From: Actinomycetes bacterium
Lineage (GTDB): Bacteria > Actinomycetota > Actinomycetes > S36-B12 > GCA-2699445
Direction: 5' to 3'
Assembly: GCA_022599915.1 (NCBI GenBank)
Contig: JAHZLH010000053.1
Coordinates: 27,651 to 91,650, forward strand
DNA: 64,000 nt
Shown: positions 33,397-41,521 of the stretch, in pieces
Position numbering within the stretch: the stretch's first letter is position 1
Layout of the letters: the number at the start of each line of letters is the position of its first letter
Made by a program: the position numbers and the translations under genes
Notes under the pieces: generated by a model
Databases searched by the model: none
What the model saw: only the letters and a program-made list of their open reading frames with translations
What the model was told of the DNA's origin: nothing

Positions 33397-34656
33397 GTGA
33401 GTCGTAATCAGTTGCGTCGGCCCAACGCAGCGACGATCTCGGCATCTGATGACAGCGACTGCAGCATCCTGCATGTCGATATGGATGCTTTTTATGCTTC
33501 GGTGTCGCTAGTAGATCGTCCGGAGCTGGTGGGAACCCCTGTCATCATCGGTGGGGCAACGAATCGAGGGGTGGTGCTGTCAGCCACCTACGAAGCGCGG
33601 GAACTAGGAATCCATTCGGCTATGCCGATGTCCCGCGCACGGCGACTTGCACCGCAGGCGGTGGTGTTGCCACCAGATTTCCCTCGTTACAGCGATGTCA
33701 GTTCCTCGATCATGACGCTCTTCCAATCGATTACCCCCTTGGTAGAGCCGCTCAGTCTCGATGAAGCTTTTCTGGATGTTGCCGGGGCTCGGCGTCGAGT
33801 GGGAAGCGCTCGACAGGTTGCCCAACTGATTCGGGATCGAGTACATGACGAGCAAGGCATCACCTGCTCGGTAGGTGCAGCCGCGACCAAGTTTGTGGCC
33901 AAACTCGCCTCAACTCTCGCCAAGCCGGATGGCATGCAGGTAGTGCCGCCAGATCAGGTGATCAGCTTCTTGCATCCGCTACCGACCGGATCGCTCTGGG
34001 GAGTGGGCGAGAAGACTGAGGCCACCCTGTCTCGATTTGGATTGGCCACCGTGGGCGATATCGCCGTCACCCCGGTAGCGACACTTCAGCGCATTGTTGG
34101 GGATGCTGCCGGTCGGCAACTCGCTGAACTCTCCTGGGGTCACGACCCTCGGCGAGTGCAGCCGCATGAGCCAGATCGCAGTATTGGCGCGGAGGAGACT
34201 TTCGGTGTTGATGTCGATGATCCGGATGTTGTAGTGCGGGAGTTGCTGCGGCTATCGGACAAAGTTGCTGCTCGACTGCGGCGCGGTGGCTACGTGGGGC
34301 GAACGGTGCAATTGAAAATCAGGTTTGCCGACTTCAGCACAATCACTCGGTCCCGTACGCTACGGGACCCAACGGATATCGGGCACGAGATTTATGGCAC
34401 TGCAGTAGATCTCTTTGCTGGTCTCGGGCTGCAGCGGGCTCGCCTACGGTTGGTGGGGGTCCGGGTTACTGGGCTACTACCGGTTTCTGGTGCTCCACGG
34501 CAGCTGCTGCTCGATCCGGCTGAGCCCAACCGCCGCGAAGTGGAACAGGCCATGGATCGCATCTCACAGCGATTCGGTTCTGGCGCAGTTCGCCCAGCAC
34601 GGCTCGTGCAATCGCCCGAGCCAGAGCCTCACAATTCGCCTGAGAGCAGCCGATAA
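33397..34656 (+). CDS. dinB: DNA polymerase IV (DinB), Y-family
   Basis: 419 residues from GTG 33397, with GAGGAGAGAG just upstream; a longer open frame from 33079 lies on the dnaE2 3' end and is not used. Y-family catalytic residues are intact: HVDMDAFYASV and SLDEAFLDVAG (Asp-Glu pair). The helix-hairpin-helix region is LWGVGEKTEATLSRFGL, and the little-finger domain follows. The usual beta-clamp-binding peptide at the C-terminus is not obvious; the end is a Pro/Glu-rich tail. It lies 10 nt after dnaE2. In mycobacteria ImuB, an inactive Y-family protein, partners DnaE2; here the partner looks catalytically competent. Confidence 0.9.
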   Translation: MSRNQLRRPNAATISASDDSDCSILHVDMDAFYASVSLVDRPELVGTPVIIGGATNRGVVLSATYEARELGIHSAMPMSRARRLAPQAVVLPPDFPRYSDVSSSIMTLFQSITPLVEPLSLDEAFLDVAGARRRVGSARQVAQLIRDRVHDEQGITCSVGAAATKFVAKLASTLAKPDGMQVVPPDQVISFLHPLPTGSLWGVGEKTEATLSRFGLATVGDIAVTPVATLQRIVGDAAGRQLAELSWGHDPRRVQPHEPDRSIGAEETFGVDVDDPDVVVRELLRLSDKVAARLRRGGYVGRTVQLKIRFADFSTITRSRTLRDPTDIGHEIYGTAVDLFAGLGLQRARLRLVGVRVTGLLPVSGAPRQLLLDPAEPNRREVEQAMDRISQRFGSGAVRPARLVQSPEPEPHNSPESSR

Positions 34657-34797
34657 CTTACAGAACAACTATCTTCGTGATTGGCGGAGGGAACTCCACA
34701 TGCGAATCGAACGTCACCAGCGACGCCTGCACATCATCAGCTCCAGCACCTTGGACCAGATGAGCACACTGTGTTCGGATAGTGACAAGATGTATAT

Positions 34798-34811
34798 CTT
34801 TCCTAGGAAAG
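34798..34811. repeat. 14-bp perfect palindrome upstream of the DUF3040 gene
   Basis: CTTTCCTAGGAAAG with no spacer, in the 273-nt gap between dinB and the DUF3040 gene. It could be an operator, but no regulator is suggested by context. Confidence 0.7.
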
Positions 34812-34929
34812 TTTGCTCGCGACGCCCTAAGAACCGACACAATAGGGCGAAGAGTTCAAATGGATTGTGTTCTCGGCTTTCCAGTCGGGGCCCACATGCC
34901 TATTCTGGGACAGACGAAGGAGGTGCGAC

Positions 34930-35331
34930 GTGCTTTCGGATCACGAACAGCGGCTACTAGAGCAGATGGAACGTGCCCTATATGCCGAGGATCCCAAATT
35001 CGCCGATACTTTGCGCAAGTCTCGCCGGGGTGGGATGAACCGTAAGGGAGTATTGCTTGGAATCGGTGGTGTCATCGTTGGCCTCGCCTTACTCGTCTCC
35101 GGAGTCGCCACCCAAATCGTAGTTTTGGGCATCGCTGGCTTCCTCGTCATGTTGCTTGGTGCGATCTACTGCTACCGCTCCTTCGCGGGTTCTGGTAAGT
35201 CGGAAGAGGGAGAGGGCTCGGAAGCGAGCGCCGCTCCGACTGCCTCGCCCAAGGACAAAAAAGGTAATAGTGGCTTCATGGACCGCCTCGAAGAGCGCTG
35301 GGATCAGCGGCGCGACGGAGGCCAGTACTAG
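34930..35331 (+). CDS. DUF3040 family membrane protein
   Basis: 133 residues from GTG 34930 with GAAGGAGG at 34917-34924. The N-terminus LSDHEQRLLEQMERALYAEDPKFADTL is the DUF3040 hallmark. Two hydrophobic helices lie at about 42-60 and 62-82, followed by an acidic and Ser-rich region and a charged tail. DUF3040 genes are commonly found just upstream of mraZ in actinobacteria; here the copCD gene lies between. Its function is unknown, but its conserved place suggests a link to the cell envelope. Confidence 0.85.
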   Translation: MLSDHEQRLLEQMERALYAEDPKFADTLRKSRRGGMNRKGVLLGIGGVIVGLALLVSGVATQIVVLGIAGFLVMLLGAIYCYRSFAGSGKSEEGEGSEASAAPTASPKDKKGNSGFMDRLEERWDQRRDGGQY

Positions 35332-35513
35332 CTCGGCGGCGTCGGGCGCTGTCGTATGCGGTCAAAGAGTGTCGAGATGCAAGCCAACGCGCGCCATGAG
35401 AACTTACGGACTTCTATTACGCGTAACCGCGGTCAAAGCATTGGTCGGGGGCATGAAATCCAGCTGACTACAAAACAGTTCAGCATGATGAACCGCTCGG
35501 CAGAAGGGGAGAA

Positions 35514-37025
35514 ATAGTCGCGAACGTTTCACGAGTCTTTGCCCCACTGATCGCTGCCCTTGCGCTGCTGACCTTCGGCGCTTCCCCCGCGGCCGCCCAC
35601 CTGGACTTTGTCAGTAGCAATCCGGAAGACGGTCAGATCGTCAAAGGTGAGCTAACTTCAGTAAGTCTCACGTTCTCTATCCCGGCCGAGCCTGCTGGCA
35701 GCGGGTTCCAGGTCTTGGACAACGAGGGTACTGAGATCCCGTTGGACGTTGCGAAACAGCGCTCAGGCGAGAAGTGGGTTCTTACCCCTCGTGATGCTCT
35801 GAATGGCGGGCGATACGGAGTCAAGTGGCGTGTCACAGCGCCGGATACCCATCCCAAAGAAGGATCCTTCCGCTTCACGGTTGAAAATCAGGCTGGACCC
35901 ACGAGTTCTCCGCAGGCGCCACCAGTCACAAGTGCACTTGATGAAGCGCTTTCACCGTCCGACACCACCGCGGCGGAGTCGATCCGATGGCTGGGGTCGG
36001 CAGCGGCCCTTTTGGGCATTCTGCTGGCACTGGGGGCGATCATCTTCCTGGCGTTCGTTATGGTCGGTCGGCCCGCAGAAGTGATCCGAATCCAAAAGAT
36101 CGTCCGGTGGTCGGGGATGCTGGTGGTCTTCGGGACGCTTGTCCAGGTCTTGGGTAGATCAGCTGTGCAGCAAGAGGGTGACTGGGCTGCCGCACTCGCT
36201 CCGGAAGCTGTAATGGATCTTCTCTCGATGGCTGGCTTCGGTTGGTTTGTCCTACTGCGGATCGTGGGTGGCCTGCTGCTCTTTGCGGGTGCAACGACGG
36301 CGGTGCTGCCCCGCGATGAGGAGAATTCTGGCCCATCAGTCGATGAGCCTAAAGAGAAAATGGTGCGTCCCAACGTGCGAGGGATTCCCTGGGCGCTAGC
36401 TGGTGTCCTGCTCACCGGAGTGTCTTTCCTGCTGGACGGGCATACCGCGACGGTGCAGCCGTGGGTGCTGGTGTGGTTGAGCGATCTCGCCCACGTAGTT
36501 GCCGCTGCAGCGTGGGCTGGTGGCTTGGCCATATTGGCTGTCGTCCTGGGTCAACGTCGAGCTGCTGGCCATCCACTGGATCCCGCCCACCTAACTGTTA
36601 AGTTCTCGGTGGTGGCAGCCGCTGGGCTTACCATCGCTGGCTTGGCTGGCTTTGCGCTCACGGTGCAAATTCTTGATTATCCGGCGCAGCTGTGGGAAAC
36701 GGTTTGGGGTCGCACCCTGATAGCCAAGGTGCTCCTTGTGGGGATAGTGGCGGCCTTCGGCGCCTACAACCACCTCCGGCTTGTTCCTATGCTGGAGGCG
36801 AGTTTCGAGTTACGGAGGGCTCCTGCGAAAGATTCAGCCACAGCCTCGCATCACGATGTCCCCCAAGAGTCCACGGGCGTCCAGCTGGCAGAGAAAACCC
36901 AGACGCAACTCGCGGTGGAGAAGGTCGGGCGCAGGCTCCGCGTGACCGCTTGGGTGGAGCTCAGTCTGCTGGTAGCAGTGGTGGGACTGACCGCCCTGCT
37001 CATCTCCTCGTCGCCAAGCGCATAG
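35514..37025 (+). CDS. CopC-CopD fusion copper protein, non-canonical start
   Basis: About 503 residues if translation starts at ATA 35514. The reading frame is open from 35457, and a signal peptide (NVSRVFAPLIAALALLTFG...PAAA) and a CopC domain are encoded in it, but there is no ATG, GTG or TTG before 35715. AGAAGGGGAG at 35502-35511 is a good ribosome site a few bases before ATA-GTC. Cleavage after AAA would expose His1 (HLDFVSSNPEDGQ), which binds Cu(II) in CopC. The CopC domain ends near residue 125, and a CopD domain of about eight helices follows (residues 150-500). Such fusions handle copper uptake or tolerance across the membrane. A TTG start at 35715 would delete the signal and half of CopC. 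Confidence 0.82.
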   Translation: MVANVSRVFAPLIAALALLTFGASPAAAHLDFVSSNPEDGQIVKGELTSVSLTFSIPAEPAGSGFQVLDNEGTEIPLDVAKQRSGEKWVLTPRDALNGGRYGVKWRVTAPDTHPKEGSFRFTVENQAGPTSSPQAPPVTSALDEALSPSDTTAAESIRWLGSAAALLGILLALGAIIFLAFVMVGRPAEVIRIQKIVRWSGMLVVFGTLVQVLGRSAVQQEGDWAAALAPEAVMDLLSMAGFGWFVLLRIVGGLLLFAGATTAVLPRDEENSGPSVDEPKEKMVRPNVRGIPWALAGVLLTGVSFLLDGHTATVQPWVLVWLSDLAHVVAAAAWAGGLAILAVVLGQRRAAGHPLDPAHLTVKFSVVAAAGLTIAGLAGFALTVQILDYPAQLWETVWGRTLIAKVLLVGIVAAFGAYNHLRLVPMLEASFELRRAPAKDSATASHHDVPQESTGVQLAEKTQTQLAVEKVGRRLRVTAWVELSLLVAVVGLTALLISSSPSA

Positions 37026-37339
37026 ACGAGTCGAGCCCAATCTGGACCCCGTCGCTGTGAACATCCATCGGCGTGCCGCGAGTAACTAATGGCTGAGATC
37101 TACTGCCGCTGATACTTACTTGGTGAGTGCCAATACGGAACGTACGACATCACCTGTCTAGTAGTTGGGCATGCCAGCTCCCGCTTTTCATTCCGAGCGG
37201 GCACAGCCGGAACGGAGTTGTGAACTTTCGCGGGCGGTAAGCCCACAGGCCGGGCAAGCGCTCGCCTGACTGTTAATAGCAGCCGACTGCCGCGGCCATT
37301 AACGATCAGAACCCAATGGAGAGTTCTCGGGAAAAAGGG
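37026..37339. other. Intergenic region upstream of the mraZ promoter
   Basis: About 315 bases without a convincing gene or RNA. The minus-strand reading 37100-37540 crosses the mraZ promoter and lacks a ribosome site. I see no repeat here. Confidence 0.6.
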
Positions 37340-37367
37340 TTGACAGTGGGGTGATGTGGAATAAAGT
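37340..37367 (+). promoter_or_regulatory. Predicted promoter of mraZ and the dcw cluster
   Basis: TTGACA at 37340-37345, 16-nt spacer, TAAAGT at 37362-37367. The perfect -35 is notable for an actinobacterium. The MraZ-like boxes overlap the spacer and -10. Confidence 0.7.
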
Positions 37368-37379
37368 GGAGGGTATTGG
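37346..37379 (+). promoter_or_regulatory. Four MraZ-like boxes at 10-nt spacing
   Basis: GTGG at 37346, 37356 and 37366, then TTGG at 37376, each 10 nt apart and each followed by a purine. Known MraZ operators are TGG-containing repeats with one helical turn between them. Their place over the promoter predicts autorepression. Confidence 0.75.
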
Positions 37380-37439
37380 AGTACAGAGGTGCTCAACACG
37401 GTCCCCGTGGGGGCGTGGTGTCGGTGGAGGAGGACGTCC

Positions 37440-37871
37440 ATGCTTCTCGGCACGCATACTCCTCGCATCGATGACAAGGGGCGCGTCGTTTTGCCGGCCA
37501 AGTTTCGTGACACCCTGAGTGACGGAGTGGTGTTGACCAAGGGTCAGGACCGATGTGTTGTGCTGTGGCCGGCTGAAGAGTTCGCCAAATACGCCGATCG
37601 GCTAAACGAAGCCTCCCGCGCCAATGCGGCAGTGCGCTCCTATCTGCGAGTGCTGTTTTCCAGTGCTTTCGACGACAAACCGGATAAGCAGGGGCGGATT
37701 TCAGTCCCGGGTGCATTACGTGACTACGCCGATCTCGATCGGGATGTGGTGATTGCCGGGAATGGTGCCACCGCGGAGATCTGGAACAAACCGTCCTGGA
37801 CGAACTACTTGTCTGAACAAGAACAGTCCTTCTCCGACATTGGCGAGGAGGTAGTCCCTGGCTTGTTTTAG
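37440..37871 (+). CDS. mraZ: Transcriptional regulator MraZ
   Basis: 143 residues from ATG 37440, with GGAGGAGG six bases upstream. Two SpoVT/AbrB-like swapped-hairpin units are visible: LGTHTPRIDDKGRVVLPAKFRD near the start and FDDKPDKQGRISVPGALRDYA in the second half. The D-x-K-G-R-(V/I)-x-(L/V)-P pattern in each is the DNA-binding signature. MraZ is the first dcw gene in most bacteria and binds TGG-rich repeats in its own promoter; matching repeats lie at 37346-37379. A gap of 187 nt containing two hairpins separates it from rsmH. Confidence 0.95.
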   Translation: MLLGTHTPRIDDKGRVVLPAKFRDTLSDGVVLTKGQDRCVVLWPAEEFAKYADRLNEASRANAAVRSYLRVLFSSAFDDKPDKQGRISVPGALRDYADLDRDVVIAGNGATAEIWNKPSWTNYLSEQEQSFSDIGEEVVPGLF

Positions 37872-37900
37872 TCGTGACATGAGGTCTCTTTCCGCGTGGT

Positions 37901-37925
37901 CCTGACGTACTTCCCCGATGTCAGG
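37901..37925 (+). other. Hairpin A in the mraZ-rsmH gap
   Basis: CCTGAC and GTCAGG make a 6-bp stem with a 13-nt loop. Confidence 0.45.
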
Positions 37926-37945
37926 GTCTGCGGGTTCCACCCAGG

Positions 37946-37974
37946 AGACCGGCACACTTCCCTGGTGCCGGTCT
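37946..37974 (+). terminator. Strong hairpin B in the mraZ-rsmH gap (possible attenuator)
   Basis: AGACCGGCAC and GTGCCGGTCT form a perfect 10-bp stem with a 9-nt loop. No T-tract follows, so it may lower or pause read-through from mraZ into the rest of the cluster rather than end transcription. Confidence 0.55.
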
Positions 37975-38058
37975 GGCGGGAAGGGACCTGATCTCACGAC
38001 TGCCCCGGGGCTTGGACGATTGTCGTCGCGGCTTACGATCGACGCGCAAGGGGAACCT

Positions 38059-39060
38059 ATGAACGAGCACTCAGCGCCGGATCCGGTGGATACGGCTCGC
38101 TCAGCGCACGTTCCCGTCATGCTGGACCGCACGGTGGACCTGCTGAACCCAGCGGCAGGCCCTGGATCCGTACTAGTGGACTGCACCTTGGGCATGGGTG
38201 GGCATACCGAGGCGCTACTTGCGGCGAATCCCGATGCTCAGGTGGTGGGGATTGACCGCGATCAGCAGGCCCTCGACCTCGCTACCGCCCGGTTAGCGGT
38301 CTTTGGCGATCGATTCCATGGATTTCGGGGCGGTTTTGATGAGTCGGACCGCATCCTCGACGCAGCTGGCGTGGCTGCGCCAGCGGCTTATCTGTTCGAT
38401 CTCGGCGTGTCTAGCCTGCAGTTAGACAGCGATGAGCGGGGCTTCGCTTACGCTCGAGAGACCCCCCTTGACATGCGGATGGATGGCAGCAATCCGCTGA
38501 GTGCGGCGGATGTGCTGAATAGCTACAGCGGAGAGGAGTTGACTCGCGTGTTCTACCGATATGGCGAAGAACGGCATGCGCGTCGGATCTCCGCTGCCGT
38601 AGTAGCCATGCGTGAACAACAACCGCTGCGGACCAGCTACGACCTCACCAAGGCTGTGGAAGAGGCGCTGCCAGCGGGCCCTCGTCGCTCCGGTCATCCC
38701 GCCAAGCGAGTTTTTCAGGCACTGCGAATCGAGGTCAACGATGAGTTGGGCGCCCTGCGTCGAGGGCTGACTGCCGCAATTCGCCGAGTCGCGGTGGGTG
38801 GCCGCATCGTGGTGATGTCGTACCACTCACTAGAGGACCGGATAGTGAAGCGCGCCTTCGCTAGCGGTGCTGAGTCTTCCGCGCCTGCCGATCTACCGGT
38901 GGTCCCCGACGAGTACTTACCCTTCCTCACCCTGCTTGGCCGGGGTGCTCAGCAAGCAAGCGAAGCGGAAATCGCTGAGAACCCTCGCGCGAAGCCGGTT
39001 CGATTGCGAGCAGTGTCCAAGACTGCTTCGGTCCCTGATCACTGGCAGGGGGCAGCATGA
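38059..39060 (+). CDS. rsmH: 16S rRNA (cytosine(1402)-N4)-methyltransferase
   Basis: 333 residues from ATG 38059, with AAGGGGAA upstream; a longer reading from 37918 would include the leader hairpin. The order HVPVMLDRTVDLL, then the SAM-binding DCTLGMGGHTEALL and VVGIDRDQQAL is that of RsmH (MraW). DLGVSSLQLD and GFAYARETPLDMRMD are the conserved catalytic segments, and SYHSLEDRIVKRAF near the C-terminus is diagnostic. It methylates N4 of C1402 in the ribosomal P site. Its stop overlaps the ftsL start (ATGA). Confidence 0.95.
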   Translation: MNEHSAPDPVDTARSAHVPVMLDRTVDLLNPAAGPGSVLVDCTLGMGGHTEALLAANPDAQVVGIDRDQQALDLATARLAVFGDRFHGFRGGFDESDRILDAAGVAAPAAYLFDLGVSSLQLDSDERGFAYARETPLDMRMDGSNPLSAADVLNSYSGEELTRVFYRYGEERHARRISAAVVAMREQQPLRTSYDLTKAVEEALPAGPRRSGHPAKRVFQALRIEVNDELGALRRGLTAAIRRVAVGGRIVVMSYHSLEDRIVKRAFASGAESSAPADLPVVPDEYLPFLTLLGRGAQQASEAEIAENPRAKPVRLRAVSKTASVPDHWQGAA

Positions 39061-39710
39061 GCACAACCCTGCAGGCGCCGACCAAGCGCCGTTCCCGGCG
39101 GACCCCGTCGCCAGAAAAAGTGCCGACTCCTGAGTTCCAGCGGCAAGGCAATGCGTCGTCGCTACCCTTCATCGGATTGGTCGCGGCGATTCTAGGCGGC
39201 GGCTTGCTAGCTCTGCTGATGGTCAATAACAGTCTGGCTGCTGGGTCGTTTGAGCAGGCTCGGCTGCGAGCTGATCAAGTGGCGTTTTTTGAACAGGAGC
39301 AGGTGCTGCGGCAGCAGGTAGAACGGCTATCGTCACCGACGCAGGTACGCAAAGCAGCTCGACGGCTGGGCATGCTGCCAGCAGCAACCACCGTGTACTT
39401 CGACGCCGCAACTGGTCGGATCTTGGGTGTGCCCAAGCCCGCCGGGAAAGTAGTTGGCGGGGAAACACCGCTGACTGGCGAGGAGCCGCTGGCCCCGACC
39501 GACCTCTTCACCGAGCCGGGTGCCGAGGCCACCGAAGGTGCTACCGAAGCGGGCGAAGCCGCACCGGCGGATGATGCTGGTGCCGCAGCCGAGTCAGATT
39601 CGGAAACCGCAGAGCCGTCGCCGGCCGAGGGCGATGGTGCCGCCGTCACTGGCTCTGAGCCGTTGTCTGCCTACGACCGCGCAGTCATTACCGGGGGGAT
39701 CGAGGAATGA
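39057..39710 (+). CDS. ftsL: Cell division protein FtsL, with long acidic tail
   Basis: 217 residues. A basic cytoplasmic N-terminus (APTKRRSRRTPSPEK) is followed by one membrane helix at about 36-58 and a short coiled-coil region (ARLRADQVAFFEQEQVLRQQVERL) as expected for FtsL. The segment RKAARRLGMLPA is the family end motif. FtsL forms a complex with FtsQ and FtsB at the septum and activates FtsWI. The protein continues with about 90 residues rich in Glu, Ala, Thr and Pro, longer than common FtsL proteins. Position between rsmH and ftsI, with ATGA overlaps on both sides, supports the call. Confidence 0.87.
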   Translation: MSTTLQAPTKRRSRRTPSPEKVPTPEFQRQGNASSLPFIGLVAAILGGGLLALLMVNNSLAAGSFEQARLRADQVAFFEQEQVLRQQVERLSSPTQVRKAARRLGMLPAATTVYFDAATGRILGVPKPAGKVVGGETPLTGEEPLAPTDLFTEPGAEATEGATEAGEAAPADDAGAAAESDSETAEPSPAEGDGAAVTGSEPLSAYDRAVITGGIEE

Positions 39711-41521
39711 GCACTACCACTAGACCACCACGTCGGGCGGAGGCGGATCGGCCGGCTCCACCGGCCAGTAAGCCGTTTCGGATGGCCTCATCGCGGCGGC
39801 GAGTCCAAATGCTGGTTTTGGGGTTCGCCCTCATTCTGAGTCTGTTCGCTGCGCGACTAGTGGAATTGCAGGCGCTCAAGGCTCCAGAACTCGCTTCGGC
39901 GGCCCTCAAACAGCGCATTATGTCTCAAGACATCCCGGCGATACGAGGCTCGATTAGCGACATCAAAGGGGTTCCCCTCGCCACCACGGTCGAAGTACGA
40001 GACATCACGGCAGACCAGACCTTGATCGAAGATCCAGCGGAAACCGCTGCAGTGCTCGGGCCGATAATTGACATGGCACCAGCGGAACTTGAGCCGATGC
40101 TGACCGGTGAGCGTCGTTTCATCTACCTCACCAAAGCGGCTGAGCCGCAGGTCTGGCGGGATATCCAGGCGTGGCGCACCGAGGACGGCAACGACCCGGA
40201 AGTGCTGCAGGGAATCTTCTCGGAACGACGCAACGTTCGTGACTATCCCAATGGTGAACTCGCCTCCTCCATTGTGGGCTTCACCAACTCGGAAGGAAAT
40301 GGCGCCGTCGGACTCGAGGCTGGTCTTAACGATCTCCTCGTCGGTACGCCAGGAAAAGTGACCTACGAGCAGTCTGCCGGTGGTACCGAAATCCCCACCT
40401 CGGATGTTCAGCGAGCGGATCCGGTGAGCGGTACTGATGTACGGCTCACTATTGATGCTGATCTGCAATGGGCTGCGCAACAGGCTGTTGCAGATCGGGT
40501 GGAGTCATCCAATTCCGACTTCGGCATGGTGGTGGTGCTGGAAGTTGGAACTGGTCGAATCCTCGCTATGGCGACTGCACCCAGCTTCGATCCGCTAAAC
40601 CCGGATCAGGCCGAGCCTGAGGATTGGAGCAATCGTCCGGTCACCTGGGCGATGGAGCCCGGCTCTACCTCCAAACTGATGTCGATCGCCGGTGTCTTGG
40701 AAGAAGGCGTCATGACACCACGTAGTCAAGTGGTAGTTCCCGGCTTGCTATTCCGGGGTGGCAAGGAATTTAAGGACTCCACCGAGCACGGAACTTTAAA
40801 TATGACTCTGGCGGGAGTGTTGGCGGAGTCCAGCAACATTGGCACCATCCTGGCTTCAGAAAAAATGGGTGGGAAAAAGCTCTACAAGTATCTGAAGGCA
40901 TTCGGGGTGGGCGAACCCACCGGTCTGGAATACCCCGGAGCGCAGTCCGGCTATATTCCGGCACCCAAGGACTGGTCTGATACCTCTTTCCCCACGCTGG
41001 CGTTCGGACAGGGCATGTCGATGACGGCGCTCCATATCGCGGATATGTTCGCCACCATCGGCAACGATGGTGTCCCGGTGAAACCGCGGCTGGTCGATTC
41101 CTACACCACCGTGGATGGCGTCACCGAGGAAACTGAGCCGGAAGCCCGCGAGGCGGCGATTTCGCCGAAGACCGCCAAGACTATGCAACGCATGATGCAG
41201 ATGGTCGTGGGTGAAGGTGGTACTGCCGCGAACGCGAAGGTGCCTGGCTACCTGATGGGTGGCAAGACCGGTACCGCGCAGCGGTACGACGAGACGTGCG
41301 GCTGCTACTCCGGCTACACCGCGAGTTTCGTGGGGATGGCTCCCGCGGATGACCCGCAGATCGTGGTGGGCGCGTGGTTCGACAACCCGCAGGGCGGCTA
41401 CTACGGTTCCGAGGTCGCGGGTCCGGTAACGCAGAAGATCATGACCCAGGCACTTGCGTTGCGTAATGTCCCGCCGACCGGAGGCAAGCGCGCCAACTTC
41501 CCGCTCAAGTTCGGTGAGTGA
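39707..41521 (+). CDS. ftsI: Septal peptidoglycan transpeptidase FtsI (PBP3)
   Basis: 604 residues. A cytoplasmic N-terminus and one membrane helix (about 33-50) anchor it, followed by the non-catalytic dimerisation domain (about 80-230). The transpeptidase motifs are complete: S320-T-S-K in EPGSTSKLMSIAG, S375-S-N, and K520-T-G-T. It cross-links septal wall and works with FtsW. The ATG overlaps the ftsL stop. The murE GTG overlaps its own stop. Confidence 0.95.
   Translation: MSTTTRPPRRAEADRPAPPASKPFRMASSRRRVQMLVLGFALILSLFAARLVELQALKAPELASAALKQRIMSQDIPAIRGSISDIKGVPLATTVEVRDITADQTLIEDPAETAAVLGPIIDMAPAELEPMLTGERRFIYLTKAAEPQVWRDIQAWRTEDGNDPEVLQGIFSERRNVRDYPNGELASSIVGFTNSEGNGAVGLEAGLNDLLVGTPGKVTYEQSAGGTEIPTSDVQRADPVSGTDVRLTIDADLQWAAQQAVADRVESSNSDFGMVVVLEVGTGRILAMATAPSFDPLNPDQAEPEDWSNRPVTWAMEPGSTSKLMSIAGVLEEGVMTPRSQVVVPGLLFRGGKEFKDSTEHGTLNMTLAGVLAESSNIGTILASEKMGGKKLYKYLKAFGVGEPTGLEYPGAQSGYIPAPKDWSDTSFPTLAFGQGMSMTALHIADMFATIGNDGVPVKPRLVDSYTTVDGVTEETEPEAREAAISPKTAKTMQRMMQMVVGEGGTAANAKVPGYLMGGKTGTAQRYDETCGCYSGYTASFVGMAPADDPQIVVGAWFDNPQGGYYGSEVAGPVTQKIMTQALALRNVPPTGGKRANFPLKFGE

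Noticed and set aside
34681..34960. Small frame after dinB starting MRIERHQRRLHIISS
   Set aside because: Frame runs into the DUF3040 ribosome site and gene; composition is not protein-like.
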